From NCBI RefSeq assembly GCF_036370855.1, contig NC_088098.1, positions 202,971,336-203,035,335 of the forward strand: a stretch of DNA of 64,000 nucleotides. Reading direction: 5' to 3'. The notes below the pieces were generated by a model that did no database searches, had not been told where the DNA came from, and saw only the letters and a program-made list of their open reading frames with translations. The position numbers and the translations under genes were made by a program. Positions 52,633-64,000 of this stretch are shown piece by piece (within the stretch, counting starts at the first letter, position 1; every line of letters begins with the position of its first letter). Source of the DNA: Dromaius novaehollandiae. Its lineage: Eukaryota; Chordata; Aves; Casuariiformes; Dromaiidae.

Positions 52633-53939
52633 TAGCACAAGACCTTCTAGTGTCAAATATACCAATTAAGAGTCCTTCTACATTAGTGCAATTCTACAGT
52701 GAAAGCTACTGGAGTCAGAGGATGTCTCTCAAGCAAATGGCGATAGTCATTTGGGTCAAGTAAGCAAAACATTAGCACAAAGCAAGAGCGCGCTTCAATA
52801 ACAAGGAACGACATCTAAAGCAATGTTGCATGTGCATTGCTCTAGTCTGTGTTAAAACTGTCCTGAAACTGTTATGTAAGTAGGGAGGCAGTGTATATAG
52901 CAAAAAGCCTTACCAAGCATACAAATCTTCTATGAATTTACTAGTGCATATTTTTCCACCTTTAAAGGTAGCTTTGACCTTCAAAGCAATCTCAATATCT
53001 TTTGAGCATTTTTTCCACTAGCTGTTCTAATACACCTATTTTTGTCCCTGATTGGCATATGTGTCGGCCGTGCCACAAGACTCACACTTTGTGTTTTAAA
53101 TACTGGCTGCTGATACTACCTGATTCCTACTACTATTCTGCATCATTTACACTGGTCTAAGACAGAGAAAATGGGAAATATTTATACATATAGAAAACAT
53201 ATTACTTAGAGTCATCTGGCCTCCATTTTCATGTTCAGAAGTTTCTTTTCTGTTTTATGCCTCCATGAGCTAAGTGAGCCAAATAGGATGTAGCTAAATG
53301 GTGTTATCAGGTCAAACAGACTAAATATGATTATTCATGGACCAGATAATTGTTCTGAGAAAATTTCATTGACATTAAGCCTGGAAGCTTTTACTTTCCA
53401 TTCTATTTGCTTCTGTTCTGTGTAGAATGGAATAAATGTTACATATTGGCAGAAAGCACCATTAAAACACTATGGGGCATAGCGCACTTTTTCATGGAGA
53501 TATCATTCAAAAGAAAAGGCATGTAACACACAGGGTTACTGCTAGCCCTGTGTCCTGAGGCATCACCTGAAGTCAGTAGGTTACAAGTCAGGATGCAGTG
53601 CAGCCTGGACGGGCAGAAACAAGCCACAGCTTGGTCACCCAGCCCTGGCAGCTATTGTAACAGGATGCAAACTGGAAGAGAAGAAGGCAGAAACTCCTTA
53701 AGCTTCACTGGTAAAGCCAGGCAGAGATTAGCAGTTTTGAAAAACTGAAAGGAGCATGACCTGTAAGTGTGCATCATCAGAGAAGGAAGATCCCATGCAT
53801 CTCCACTCTGCTTTCTTTTATTCCCAGATACATAAATATGGCCTCTCCATAGCCAAATACTGTCACTATGCAAGAATTCTTGTGTGTTGACATCAAACAT
53901 TGTATTATCCTGAAAGGGTTACACTGCCCATGCCCATGC

Positions 53940-53964
53940 CACACACACACACACACACACACAC
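53940..53964 (+). repeat. (CA)12 microsatellite
   Basis: Twelve uninterrupted CA/AC units follow CCCATGCCCATGC, itself a short duplication. A standard dinucleotide microsatellite, likely length-variable. Confidence -1.
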
Positions 53965-56900
53965 AGCCTTTTTGTCTGCCTTAACTGCTTGCATCAAAAC
54001 TGCTGGGCAGAACTCTTGGAAAGCAGCAGCAGCGAGGCAATAGGGTACTTTTCAAGACGTAGGTCCTTCTATTCTCTCCTACAAAATGTAAGGAGAGGGA
54101 ATTAGATGGCCCTCTATGAACAGATCATCTGTGTTTTACTTGTCATTATATTTTACTTTGCGATCCAAGCACAATTTTTTTTTTTATTATTCCTAATATT
54201 TTTGAGAAACCTCCTTTTTCTTGAATATGCCTTTTTAAAGTGAGGTACCAATCCCTAAAGTCAGGAAAAGGAAGCTTTGATAGCCAGAGACAGCTGGAAC
54301 ATAACTGATACGGTATGGTCATTATGAGTTTGTTTTAAGCCATGCATTAAAATTCTGTTGATTTAAGTAGCCATGTGTGTCTAATTCTGCTGTTTGAGCC
54401 AGAGAGTTTTCAGGCATCTGCATGTAATATCAATATAACTTTCTATTTATTTTCCATGTGAAACAGTTTATCAGTCTATGATGCTGGGTTTTTTGTTTGT
54501 TTGTTTCATGTAGTGTTCTTTTTTTCTCCTTTTGCCACGTGCTTATGTCTACACACCACTTTTCAATCCCACTCCATTCTGGCATGGAAATAACCTTGAC
54601 TGCCATTCACAGAAGCTAAGACTAGCATGGTCACTACAAAATTTCAATTCCCATCACATAGGGCTCCTGGAAGCTTTAAAATTCCAACCTCATTTGAATC
54701 AGATTTCCTGAATAGTAAATAAAATTACGTGTTAATTAAGGTGGTCTCCCACCTCCCATTAAGCCCATGCAACTCTGATAAAGCCAAAGTAGCTGCCCTA
54801 AATTTAAATCAGCCGAAACCTTGGTCCTGAATGTTTCTCCTAAATAGACCTAAGAAATGGAATATAAGACATATGTTAGAACAGATTTCTTCCACAGATA
54901 GAATTTTTAATCTTTAAACTGTCTGGGCATCTAGTAAATCCTCCGTAACTGCGTATAATGTACCTATTTCAGTAGGAGTGGTGACATGAAGTAACTGCAC
55001 TGGTATTGCATAGTACATTACAGGATTCACCACATCCTCCAGCTGTATCTTGCCATTTGAGAAATGACATTTGAGAAAAATGAACTTATCCACATATCTA
55101 AGATTTCATGCTAAATTTCAGTATATTCCCCATGAAATCAGTGCAATTACTGGCCTTCATGACTGCACAATGGGCTTTTATATAGACAAAAATTTCAACT
55201 CTGTAGTACGTGGCAAGGACATGTGTCTATCAGATGCCAGTTGGCTGAATGACATCTGTTGTTATACAAATAATTGCTAATTAATTATGATACATTTAAT
55301 ACAGCATTTTACATAACATTGGGTTACTGATCTTTAGTAAGGTTATGAAATTTGAACAATGAATTGAGTAAAACTATTTATCAAATAGTACTATATGATT
55401 CCCTACATGCTAGAGAGGAGTTTCAGGTAATGAGAATAAATGTGAAAATATAAAGAGGAAGATGCAAAAAAGGCAGAAATAAACATTCTAATCATCACTG
55501 GTTTTGTGAGAAACAGAATTTCTTTGCATAGCAGAGAAAAAAAGATCACATTAGAAATGAAAAGACTATAGAGGATAACCTTGAAGTGCTGTTAGATGTC
55601 CAAAGGGAAGTGAGAAGAGAGTGAAAAGACGGAACAAGTGCATGTGGCATGCTGTACTTTCTCCAGTGCCTTGCAATTGAACACTCTATAGCCAAGGTAA
55701 TATCTTACCAAGGATGCCCAATGAAGGATTTTAAAAAGGCAAACATGTGAGGCTAAAGGACTTCTCTTACATAGATTTTGCTTTTTCTTAAGTTTCATTT
55801 TTTAATTGACTTTGACTTTTTATTGTCCAGCATTTTGATGCCTCAAGTGATTCTCTAACATCAGATTAAGGAAAAGCTGCAGTTTGTGAGGGAATGTCTT
55901 GGATTCACAGTATGCCCTCCCGGGAATATCCATCACATGGAAAGATCACTGCCTCTTTAGGAGACAGAGTCCCAGTCAAGGACTTGGTTTTTATTTTTGC
56001 TTCCTCATTTATGGTACAAAAGAGACACTAAAGCACCACTAAAGCAATTATGGTATATGGGAGCTTGCTGTTTCAACAGTATGAGATGGCACATGATTTA
56101 ATCTTGAGATGTCTTTGATCCTCTGCTAAAGTAATACAGGATTATATTCACATGATGCAATTATCTGTAGCAGTTTCTGGAAACACTGCCATTGCCTGAA
56201 TACTACAGTACACTGGGCTACTTTGTACTTAAGAGCTTGAGACATCTTCACAAGTTGGGGGCTGTATTTTGATCGCTAACCCCAACCAATAACTGGAAAG
56301 TAAAAAACGAAAATTGTACCTTTTGTAGAAATGCATGTTAAACCCTAAACAACAAAAAGTCTCTTTGAAAAGTTACTAGAGGAAGTATTTTCCTTTCTTC
56401 AAGAGAAAGTCACATAAATATAGCTGTGAGTAAATGGGACTGGATATTCTGTCAGCACAGTAACATAAAAGTGGTTGCTTTCCACGTGCAGTTTGGAAAG
56501 GGAATTATAACCTCCGGCTTCATATTCTTTCAAGAACTGCTGCACCAGAAGATAAAACCTCAAAAGGTCAGTCTGGTCCAAGGAAAAAAACTCCAGCCCT
56601 CTACTGAATAAAGGCCTCTAATGAATCAAGCTCTTATGCTGAATTTTCAAAAAAAACATGAGACTTTCATTTCTTAAAATGCTCAGTCACCTCCTGGCTG
56701 CTTGATTTCCTGCATACAAGGCTGTACAGATATGTATGTAATCTATTAATGTGTTATAGTGCATTTACTTTGTGCATTGCTCTCTAAAAGGTGCTCAGTG
56801 TATGGCCTACTTCCAGATCGCAAGGTCAATGTTTAAATTGTGGAGTAAACATATTAATTTTTTTTAAGAATTAAGTCTATAGGATTTAAAGATAAGATAT

Positions 56901-59900
56901 ATTTTAGTATGCAGAGCTATTTGTTGTGGCCAGTAGAAATTTTATGCATCCATCCACAAAAGCTGGAAATTGATTTTCTACTTGAACTCCCAAGGTTGCT
57001 GAGTAATTGTAAACTGTTGTAGAAAGATAATTTCCATTATATTTCCAAGGTAAAGAAGCAAGTGGTTTTGACATCTTCTTACCCCCTCCCCTCCCCCACT
57101 TTCTCTAAGGAAGCTGTGAATTTTCTCTTGCACTTTGGAAAATATATATAATATGCACACTAATTAAGTACTTTTGTGTGTACACATATCTTTGCAACTG
57201 ACTGTGTATGGCTAGAGAACAATGCTTCCAAAAGAGGTGGGTTACCTATTAAACATGACCAAATTATATAAGGATCATAGAACTGGGCCCATCATTTTGA
57301 GTGAAATCTTGCTCAGGCTTTGGCATTTCCAGTACTTAGCTGACATCATTAAGTCTGTACCAATATGCATGTCAATATGCATCTCCTTTTTCCAGTTCCC
57401 TTCTCTTTTTCTCCATTCACTTTATTCAAAACAGCATTAGATAGACATTTACTTATTTTTCCTGCAGCACCTCCAGGCAAACACGCAAACTCCTTCACAC
57501 ATACAAGCAAAGCCAGCAGTAAAGAATCAAACTGCTTCTTCAGATGAGAAAGTGACAGAGACTGACACTGCAAATGTTAATAAAATATTTCACAGGCATG
57601 GGGAGAGAGTGGCAAGCGAGGCCAAGCCATTGCCTTTTAGGATAGAGATGGTGCCAGGTGCCAAAGCCAACTCTACACGAAGGACTGGAAGCAAGCTAGC
57701 CACTGTAGCACACAGCTCTGCATACAGTTTTTCACTTGGACTAGTCAGTCTGGGTATAAGTTTATGCCATCTTGGCTAGACTGCTTTCAACTATCCAAAC
57801 TAGTTTAGTCTGATGTTCAGGCACCATCTCTATCCTGTGCAGCAATGTGCAGTACAGTTCACCTTCAGGGGAACCAGACTCCATGAAAATTAAACGGATT
57901 TGTAGGACTAGTTTATTTAGGTGATTTGTAAAAGCTCAGCATAATTCAATTACCGTGTAATTTGTTCAACGTACATTTGAAATGCAAGTGTATGTGGGTG
58001 GTTTACCTTTTCAAGGAAAAATGTTATTTACAGTCAGAGAAACCAGAAATTACTTTTGTGCTGAAATAATGAGCTTACTATTCAAAAAAGGAAAAGATCG
58101 TCAGTAAACAGACTGTTTCCTGTAATGATCATTTTGTCATTCAGATGACTCTAAGGTCAAGCCTATACTTTTTTCTCCCCTCCCCCATTTGTAATATAAT
58201 TATCAAGGTAATTTTCCTAAAAGTCTGAAATCCACCTTAATTTTTTAATTGCAAGAGTAAAACAAATTAATTTCCATGCTGAGGAAAATTACTTTCCTAG
58301 CTTGGATTCACAGCAATAAAACTATTTAAAAATTGCTTTTGTATGAATCGGTATTTCCTTTTTTTTTCCTCTTGGTATTAATACGATTCTGTTATTACTA
58401 CTGAATGCTTTAAAATTTTATTCTGCATATGAGCTTGTACATGTGAAGCATTTGTTCTGCTATTGATAGCAAATCATTCAAGTGAGGACATGCTGCCAAA
58501 GTCCAGGGCAATTTGCATACAAAATAAATCAATACAATAACTTACAAAAGTCTGTCCTGGGAAAAGTAGAAGTCCAGCAGCTATTCAAAAGCCTCTTAAT
58601 GTATCCCCCATCTATCTATCTTAGTTTACAGCAGTGCTTCGTAGGGTTGCAATGGTTAAGTCTGTATCAGCATTTTCATTTTAAATCCCAGTCTTAAAGG
58701 GATGAGAATTCAGATACAAAAATTCCCTCCAGGCTGGTTTGACATACGGTTTCTGACAATGTTGCAAGTGCAGCATGATGGAAAAAAGAACAGTTAAAAT
58801 AGCTTTCAGGTTGAATCTTGTACACACCAAACCCCACCTAGAACTCCAAGTCCCTGTTGGTAATGACTAAAGTAATTAGTCTTATGCTGCTGGCATTGCA
58901 GTGGATGTCCCTGCCAGAGTCTCAGATCCAGGCCAGGATTTCACAGGAGCAGAAACGACACAAACCCAGAAGGAAGAGGTGACTCCCTGCCTGCCCCTCA
59001 GAGCCTGCAGCTCAGTCCCTGGGAATTTTCCACTGTGAAGAACCCAAGACTTATTCCCAAATACAAACAAAGCCCCATTTGAAAAAAACTGAAGTAGAGG
59101 AGACAGTGGAAAGACAACAGCAACACAGCACAGAAAAAAATGAGAATAAAATGAGCCTTGCATTGTAGCAGTATCTTGGCAAGATCGACTTCCAAAAGTA
59201 TGTAGGTGCCTACACACTGGATGGCACCTAGGGAGACTTTCAGAGAGTGTAGGTGCTCGACACCCATTAGAGCTCCCTCACCTCTGCAGGCACTGCAGGT
59301 GGGACCAGGGGCACTTCCCAACACACTCTGGCTCAGGGTGGACATTGGTGGTAGCCAGGACCACTCTATCATTGCTGGGACGCTCCTCCCTTTCCACCCA
59401 CACTCTGTTACTTTGCCCAAAGCCTACCAAGATCTCCTTTCTCAAGAATGGCAAGATACTTTTCTCTGTCCAAATCTTGCAGGTCCACTTCCCCCCACAT
59501 GGCTGATGTTTGCAACTCCCTCTTGCTCTCTTCCACCAAACAAACTGCCCATCTTCATTTTCCAGATTCTCCAAGATGATTTTTCACCACATTTTCATAT
59601 GAGCATCTTCATGCCTTCTTCTGTGCTGCCATTCATTCTTGAGTGGCTTTTCCTATGAATATTATCAAAGCAATTTCCTTATCCTTAAAAATTATTTCCT
59701 TATTCTTCAATGTTTCAAAGTCACGCCTGAAAACATGCGACAGTGGGTAGGTATCCACTCAGTCTGTGATGGTAAAATTTCACTGCTTTCTTGCACTCTT
59801 GCTCTTCTACATTGCATTTCAATATTATCTGAAGCTCTTTGGAGCAGAAGACCTCCTCTTCTGTGGCTGCACAGAAGCATGTTGGGATCTGAAACTGTCA

Positions 59901-60506
59901 GTAGGTGCTCAGGTAATAGCCGTGGCAACAACATGTCTTCCAGGTTAAACAACCTTGTTTAGGAGTTTCTAAGCCTTGTGGAGGAGGTTCTAAGGCTTCT
60001 AGCTACTAGTGTGAGGTCCTCAGAGCCATCACAAGCACAGAAATATCATTTCAAATTTACCTATTCTGCTGGTCCTGCTCAAAGTGAACATGCACTTTGC
60101 CGCCTGTATCTCACTGAGTTTATCTTGGCCTGAATACATGACCTTAGCTGCGTAGCTGATGCATTGAGAAAAAAAGCCTGTTCTAACCAGATGAAACCAT
60201 AGGAGGTTGAAGTGCAATAGATTAAACCATCAATAATTACAATTTCATATCTCATTTATCCTAGAATAACTAATGGCTCCTCAGTCTACTGTAGTCTAAT
60301 AATCCTTCAAATTGACCCCTTATGAGCGAAACCATGGCTTTCATTTCTAGTTCAGTTATTAACTTGGTCCTTTGTATTGCATTTGTTATACTTGGAACGT
60401 CACCAAAAATAGTTATTGTTTTAGGAACCATAACACTGTAATCATCAGCATGTTCTTACTGCAGGACCTCAAAATCTCATTGAAATATTGAGGTCTCACT
60501 GCATTC

Positions 60507-60598
60507 AAAGAATAACAAGAGGCCACCCCCTGCCCTAGACAACTTTCAAGGCAAAGAATAACAGAAGACCACCCCCTGCCCCAGACAACTTTTGAAGC
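60507..60598 (+). repeat. 46-bp tandem duplication (two copies)
   Basis: Copy 1 is 60507-60552 and copy 2 is 60553-60598, directly abutting. Each contains CCACCCCCTGCCC followed by AGACAACTT. By hand alignment 39 of 46 positions agree without gaps and all seven differences are transitions. The minus-strand translation shows the corresponding repeated VVWGRGW / LESCLGQG-type residues, which is a by-product and not a protein repeat. No more than two copies exist here. Confidence -1.
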
Positions 60599-61161
60599 AA
60601 GTGTCAGAAAGGAGAAACCAGCTGCAGCAGGCCAAAGCAAACAAGCAAAAATTAGGAGTAGTGTTCTAGCGCTAGGGAGCAGTTTGTAGCATTGAGGAGT
60701 TTTAGACGGAAAACAAGAGTCTCGGCTCATTCTGCACCTGCCAATGCCAGACAGCAGTTGCAGCAAGAACCGTGACAGCAGGCAGAGAGGTCCTGGCAAG
60801 CCCCTTCTGCACTACCTGGTTCACAGTGTGGTTCACGGATGCCTACCACCACAGCACAGGCTGAACCAGATACCCTGCCACACTGAATGTTTCCAGACCC
60901 AAGCTGGTGTGTTCATGCAGCCCCACCATGTGCCCTGTGACTTACCGGCACAGGTCACTTTTAGATGAGGGACCCTACGCCATGTTCCTACCAAGGATAG
61001 GCTATCAAGGCAAAGCTATCATCTTCCAATACAAAGCCTGAAATAGGAGCTCTCTTTCTACCCACTATACTAGAGAAAATATTTTATGAAGTTATCAAAG
61101 CTGCACAGAGGCTGATCAGGTCAAAAACCAAAGGTCCTGTCTGATATTTTTCCCCACATTC

Positions 61162-61183
61162 TTTTTTTTTTTTTTTTTTTTTT
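61162..61183 (+). repeat. T22 homopolymer
   Basis: The longest T run in the window. The sequence immediately downstream (GAAACCAAGGAGAATAAC) shows no recognisable retrocopy when read on the minus strand and no clear target-site duplication. Confidence -1.
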
Positions 61184-62368
61184 GAAACCAAGGAGAATAA
61201 CTCCCTCCCCACTAATTAAAGTCTTCCACCTGACAACTAGTGGGAAAACAAGATAAAATTACAATAAAAAAACATGACCAAAACTTCTCTTTATTTAACC
61301 ATACAAAAATTGATGCAGTTGCAGCCATGAGAATTAATTCCACACAGCATAATTCTGCTAAGATGTGCTCCGCACATCGAAAAACAGTTCAAAACCACAT
61401 GGGCCTGATTGCCATTTACACAAACGCCACTAATCGCCACTTTGACAGTATAAAGGAGCTTTGAAGTGGGTATAAATTCTTATTCTGCATTCTTAAGGCT
61501 CCTTTCATCTGTCAGAAAGGTCTAAAAAAAGACAATAGTTATGTCTCTACAAACTTACAATCTCACTGTAAAACACATTCAAACTCACATTAGCTATTTA
61601 TCTCAGTGTAAAATTCAGGGCACTTACAACTCAGGAAACTGTATCAAAGTAAAGACTATCTGTCTCTTGCCTGCTCTAAGATTTTACATTTAAGTACCTG
61701 TCTTATAAAGAACACTCTTAACAGTGAAACTAGTTTTCACATAAGGATATAAAATCTTGAATCTCATTTATTTTGTTACGTTTCAACAGGGATCCAAGTT
61801 GTTATCTCTGGGTCTGGCAGTAATGATCACTTCACTATACAGTGGCAGGCTTTTTAATAGTAAAGGGCTCTGATAACTCATCTTCATTTTAATCCTGCTG
61901 GCCCCAGTTCAGAAAAGCAGTTATACATCTTAAAGAGGAACATGTGATTAAATTGTTCTGAGGCAGCTCTGAATCAGAAACAGCAGTGAAGGGATTCTTG
62001 TTCTACATCATACAGGGCTGGTGAGGTGCAAGTTTAGGTAAACACCTATATATGTCAAAACACTTTCAAATGACGTCAAAATAGGTGAATAAAAGCTGAC
62101 TATGCCTTTAGAAACAGTTGGTCCTGACCTGCAAAGGACAAACAATTGGACCTGCAAGAATCAATGGGCTGACTGTGCTCTCACTCTTCTCTCTCCCATC
62201 TTCACTTTGTTCTCTCTTCAGCAGATGTCCTCCTCAAACCACCTTGGAAAGTCCCCAGGTGCTTCCAGGTGTCACTCACTGCCAAGAGGAACCTTTGCGG
62301 GTTATACTGCAGCCCTCCACCTCTACTCAGCCACAGATTAGACATCACTGAAGTAAAAAGAAGAAAAA

Positions 62369-62379
62369 GGGGGGGGGGG
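62369..62379 (+). repeat. G11 run in a purine tract
   Basis: Eleven G after AAAAAGAAGAAAAA. With the C tract at 46.7 kb it is one of two long G/C homopolymers; alone it has a single run and is not a four-run quadruplex motif. Confidence -1.
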
Positions 62380-64000
62380 AAATAAGTTATTTTGTTTGAT
62401 CCTGAACTTCGACAGTAAAACTTGCTAGGTAAAAAGTCTAAAGGGTACTGCCCTAAGACCACTAGAGACCACAAAGCAAATCCCACCTGCTCGAAATGGC
62501 TAGAATTTCCCGACATCACTTATGAAATACATAGGATCAGTCCATTTAATTTAAAAAATACTCAAAGAAACAAGATTAAATTGAGTAACAGTCACATCTA
62601 AATAAATCCTGACAGATGCTTCCAGTTGATGAGTTAGTCGATGACTGCACTGTTGGAAAGAGAGTTCAGTCTTTGTACAGTTGCATGATGAATGGCTTAA
62701 AGAAAGCCTGTTTCGGGCAGTGGAGTGGGGTGTTCACAAAGCCTAGCTGTAGCCTGGGGAGGATGTCACCAGCCAAAAGAGTGTAGGCAGGAACAAGAGA
62801 AGTTACTCCAGCAGGCAATTCAGAGCACCTTAGATTCTGTCTTGTAGACTAGTCTGTCTGTCTGTATCTTCCATCTGCCCTTGACTAATGATGGAGCTTC
62901 CTATGCCCATGTTAGTCCTTGTTGGTAACTCCTCCCTAAGTGTTCATCGATTATTGCTTTGAACATGATCTAATCATAGCTGACCACTTGCTGTGTCTGG
63001 CTGGCTACTTGCTATTGCTTCCATTTCCTCAACAGATGTTTTGAATCCAAAGAAATTTTGTAGCTGATTTTCAGCCGTGCCAATACAAGGAGAATATCTA
63101 GGCACACAGATATTACTCTGTGTTCACAAAAAAACTCTGATATGAATATTCTATGAACTTGCTTGTCAAGGAAATTGGTTTCGCATGAATCTTAATTTTA
63201 AGTGACTAAAGGGATCACAAATATCATCTCGGTGATTGGCTTTGTATCATTCTTGCAGCTCTATTTCTAGTTATGGGTCCCTGGATAACAGTGAACAATT
63301 CATCTCCTTTCCAAGAACATATGTTCCTCAAATAATACTTGTAGAACGTTATTAAAGGTAGAGTAATTGTAATTTAACCAAGCAATATACATAAAGTTAT
63401 TTTAATTTTTTTTTCATAAATCATATATCCTGGCCCTTTAATCGCTTAGGTAGCACTGCTCTGAATACTTGCCAATTTGAGAAAAAACTTTCTAGGATAA
63501 AGATATTTAGAATTCTATTCCTCTAGGTACTTTCTTAGCAGAAACAGATCGAAAACAAGGGTTATCTCCACAGCAAGAATACTTTTCCATACTACTTGCT
63601 GGAGAACGTGGTTGAATAGTTCATAACTACATCACAGCAAAAGAAAGTAAAGAGGAACTGTAACAACACTGTGCAATTGGGAATTGTGATCTTCTAATGC
63701 TAGCCATTAGCAGCAAATACATCCCACTGGTGCATCACTAGTGATAATCACTGCAGATTTCAATTCCTGATCCCAAACAAGTTAACTGAACTAAGACCGT
63801 ACCTACATTTTCTTCTATTGATTAGTAAAACCATAATCTTATTCTTGGAAAATACTTTGTCAAGATATACTGAATAAAATTAAATGACTATTTAAACTAT
63901 TCACCCATCTTTTCTTCTATAGATCTTCTAGCAAGACTAGTCTTTATTCTCAGAGACTGTATTAATGCTACATGACAAGTCATCATGGTGAGGGTAAGCT

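Larger units (their letters stand above)
46026..60506. other. Non-coding sequence, right-centre block
   Basis: Contains the tracts and duplications listed separately. Overlapping frames of 140-150 codons on opposite strands at 58998-59658 cover each other and have no recognisable domain, so neither is called. C-rich strings occur at 57082-57099. A small CpG cluster sits at about 50305-50330. Confidence -1.
60599..64000. other. Non-coding sequence to the right edge
   Basis: No frame above 105 codons and no recognised domain. Only the T22 and G11 runs stand out. Confidence -1.

Noticed and set aside
58998..59658. Frames of 140 and 150 codons on opposite strands
   Set aside because: Mutually overlapping, no recognised motif; the hydrophobic Phe/Leu run on the minus strand reflects A-rich + strand sequence.
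60413..60799. A 128-codon minus-strand frame with an internal peptide repeat
   Set aside because: The peptide repeat is just the 46-bp DNA duplication read through (46 is not a multiple of three, so it even changes frame).
61162..61500. T22 as the reversed poly(A) tail of a minus-strand retrocopy
   Set aside because: The minus-strand reading of the downstream DNA resembles no gene and no target-site duplication is visible.
1..64000. CRISPR arrays, operons, phage or bacterial mobile systems
   Set aside because: No regularly spaced direct repeats, no gene clusters and the CR1 relic shows the DNA is vertebrate.

Overview
This window looks like ordinary nuclear DNA from a bird: AT-rich, low in repeats and without a convincing protein-coding gene. 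The best taxonomic clue is a decayed CR1 LINE on the + strand (about 7430-9215). It keeps CR1 reverse-transcriptase phrases such as LDFSKAFDTV, AAIQRDLDWLERWAERNLMK and HWNRLPREVVES. CR1 is the dominant transposon of birds and other sauropsids. A single sizeable CR1 copy in 64 kb, with no abundant SINEs or LTR elements, fits a bird better than a turtle, crocodile or lizard. The species cannot be named from this sequence.

Layout. 1-5570: non-coding, with a short hairpin near 3.77 kb and a possible old LINE tail near 4.1 kb. About 5570-6170 and 13695-14650: two eroded L2-type LINE remnants on the minus strand, recognisable by their 3' tail and by traces of the RT C-terminus (SCNIL, FHWL). 7430-9215: the CR1 copy. 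14.8-22.2 kb: non-coding with TG and GTT microsatellites. 22229-22428: a small CpG-rich patch, the only promoter-like composition I see. 22.5-33.8 kb: featureless apart from purine- or pyrimidine-rich stretches. 33941-34088: an ordered pentanucleotide tract containing (GGGAA)7, a canonical G-quadruplex pattern. About 45729-46025: a MIR-like amniote SINE on the minus strand. 46721-46749: a C10-T-C18 tract. 46.8-64 kb: non-coding with a CA microsatellite, several short tandem duplications and a 46-bp duplicated unit near 60.5 kb.

No gene network can be described, because no gene is supported. Translated frames longer than 100 residues are CR1 remnant, low-complexity repeat translation or frames with no family resemblance. 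The stretch is best read as an intergenic desert or a very long intron. Functional elements, if present, would be regulatory; the CpG-rich patch and the ancient SINE/LINE remnants are the first places to test by cross-species conservation. I found no evidence for a novel multi-gene system.
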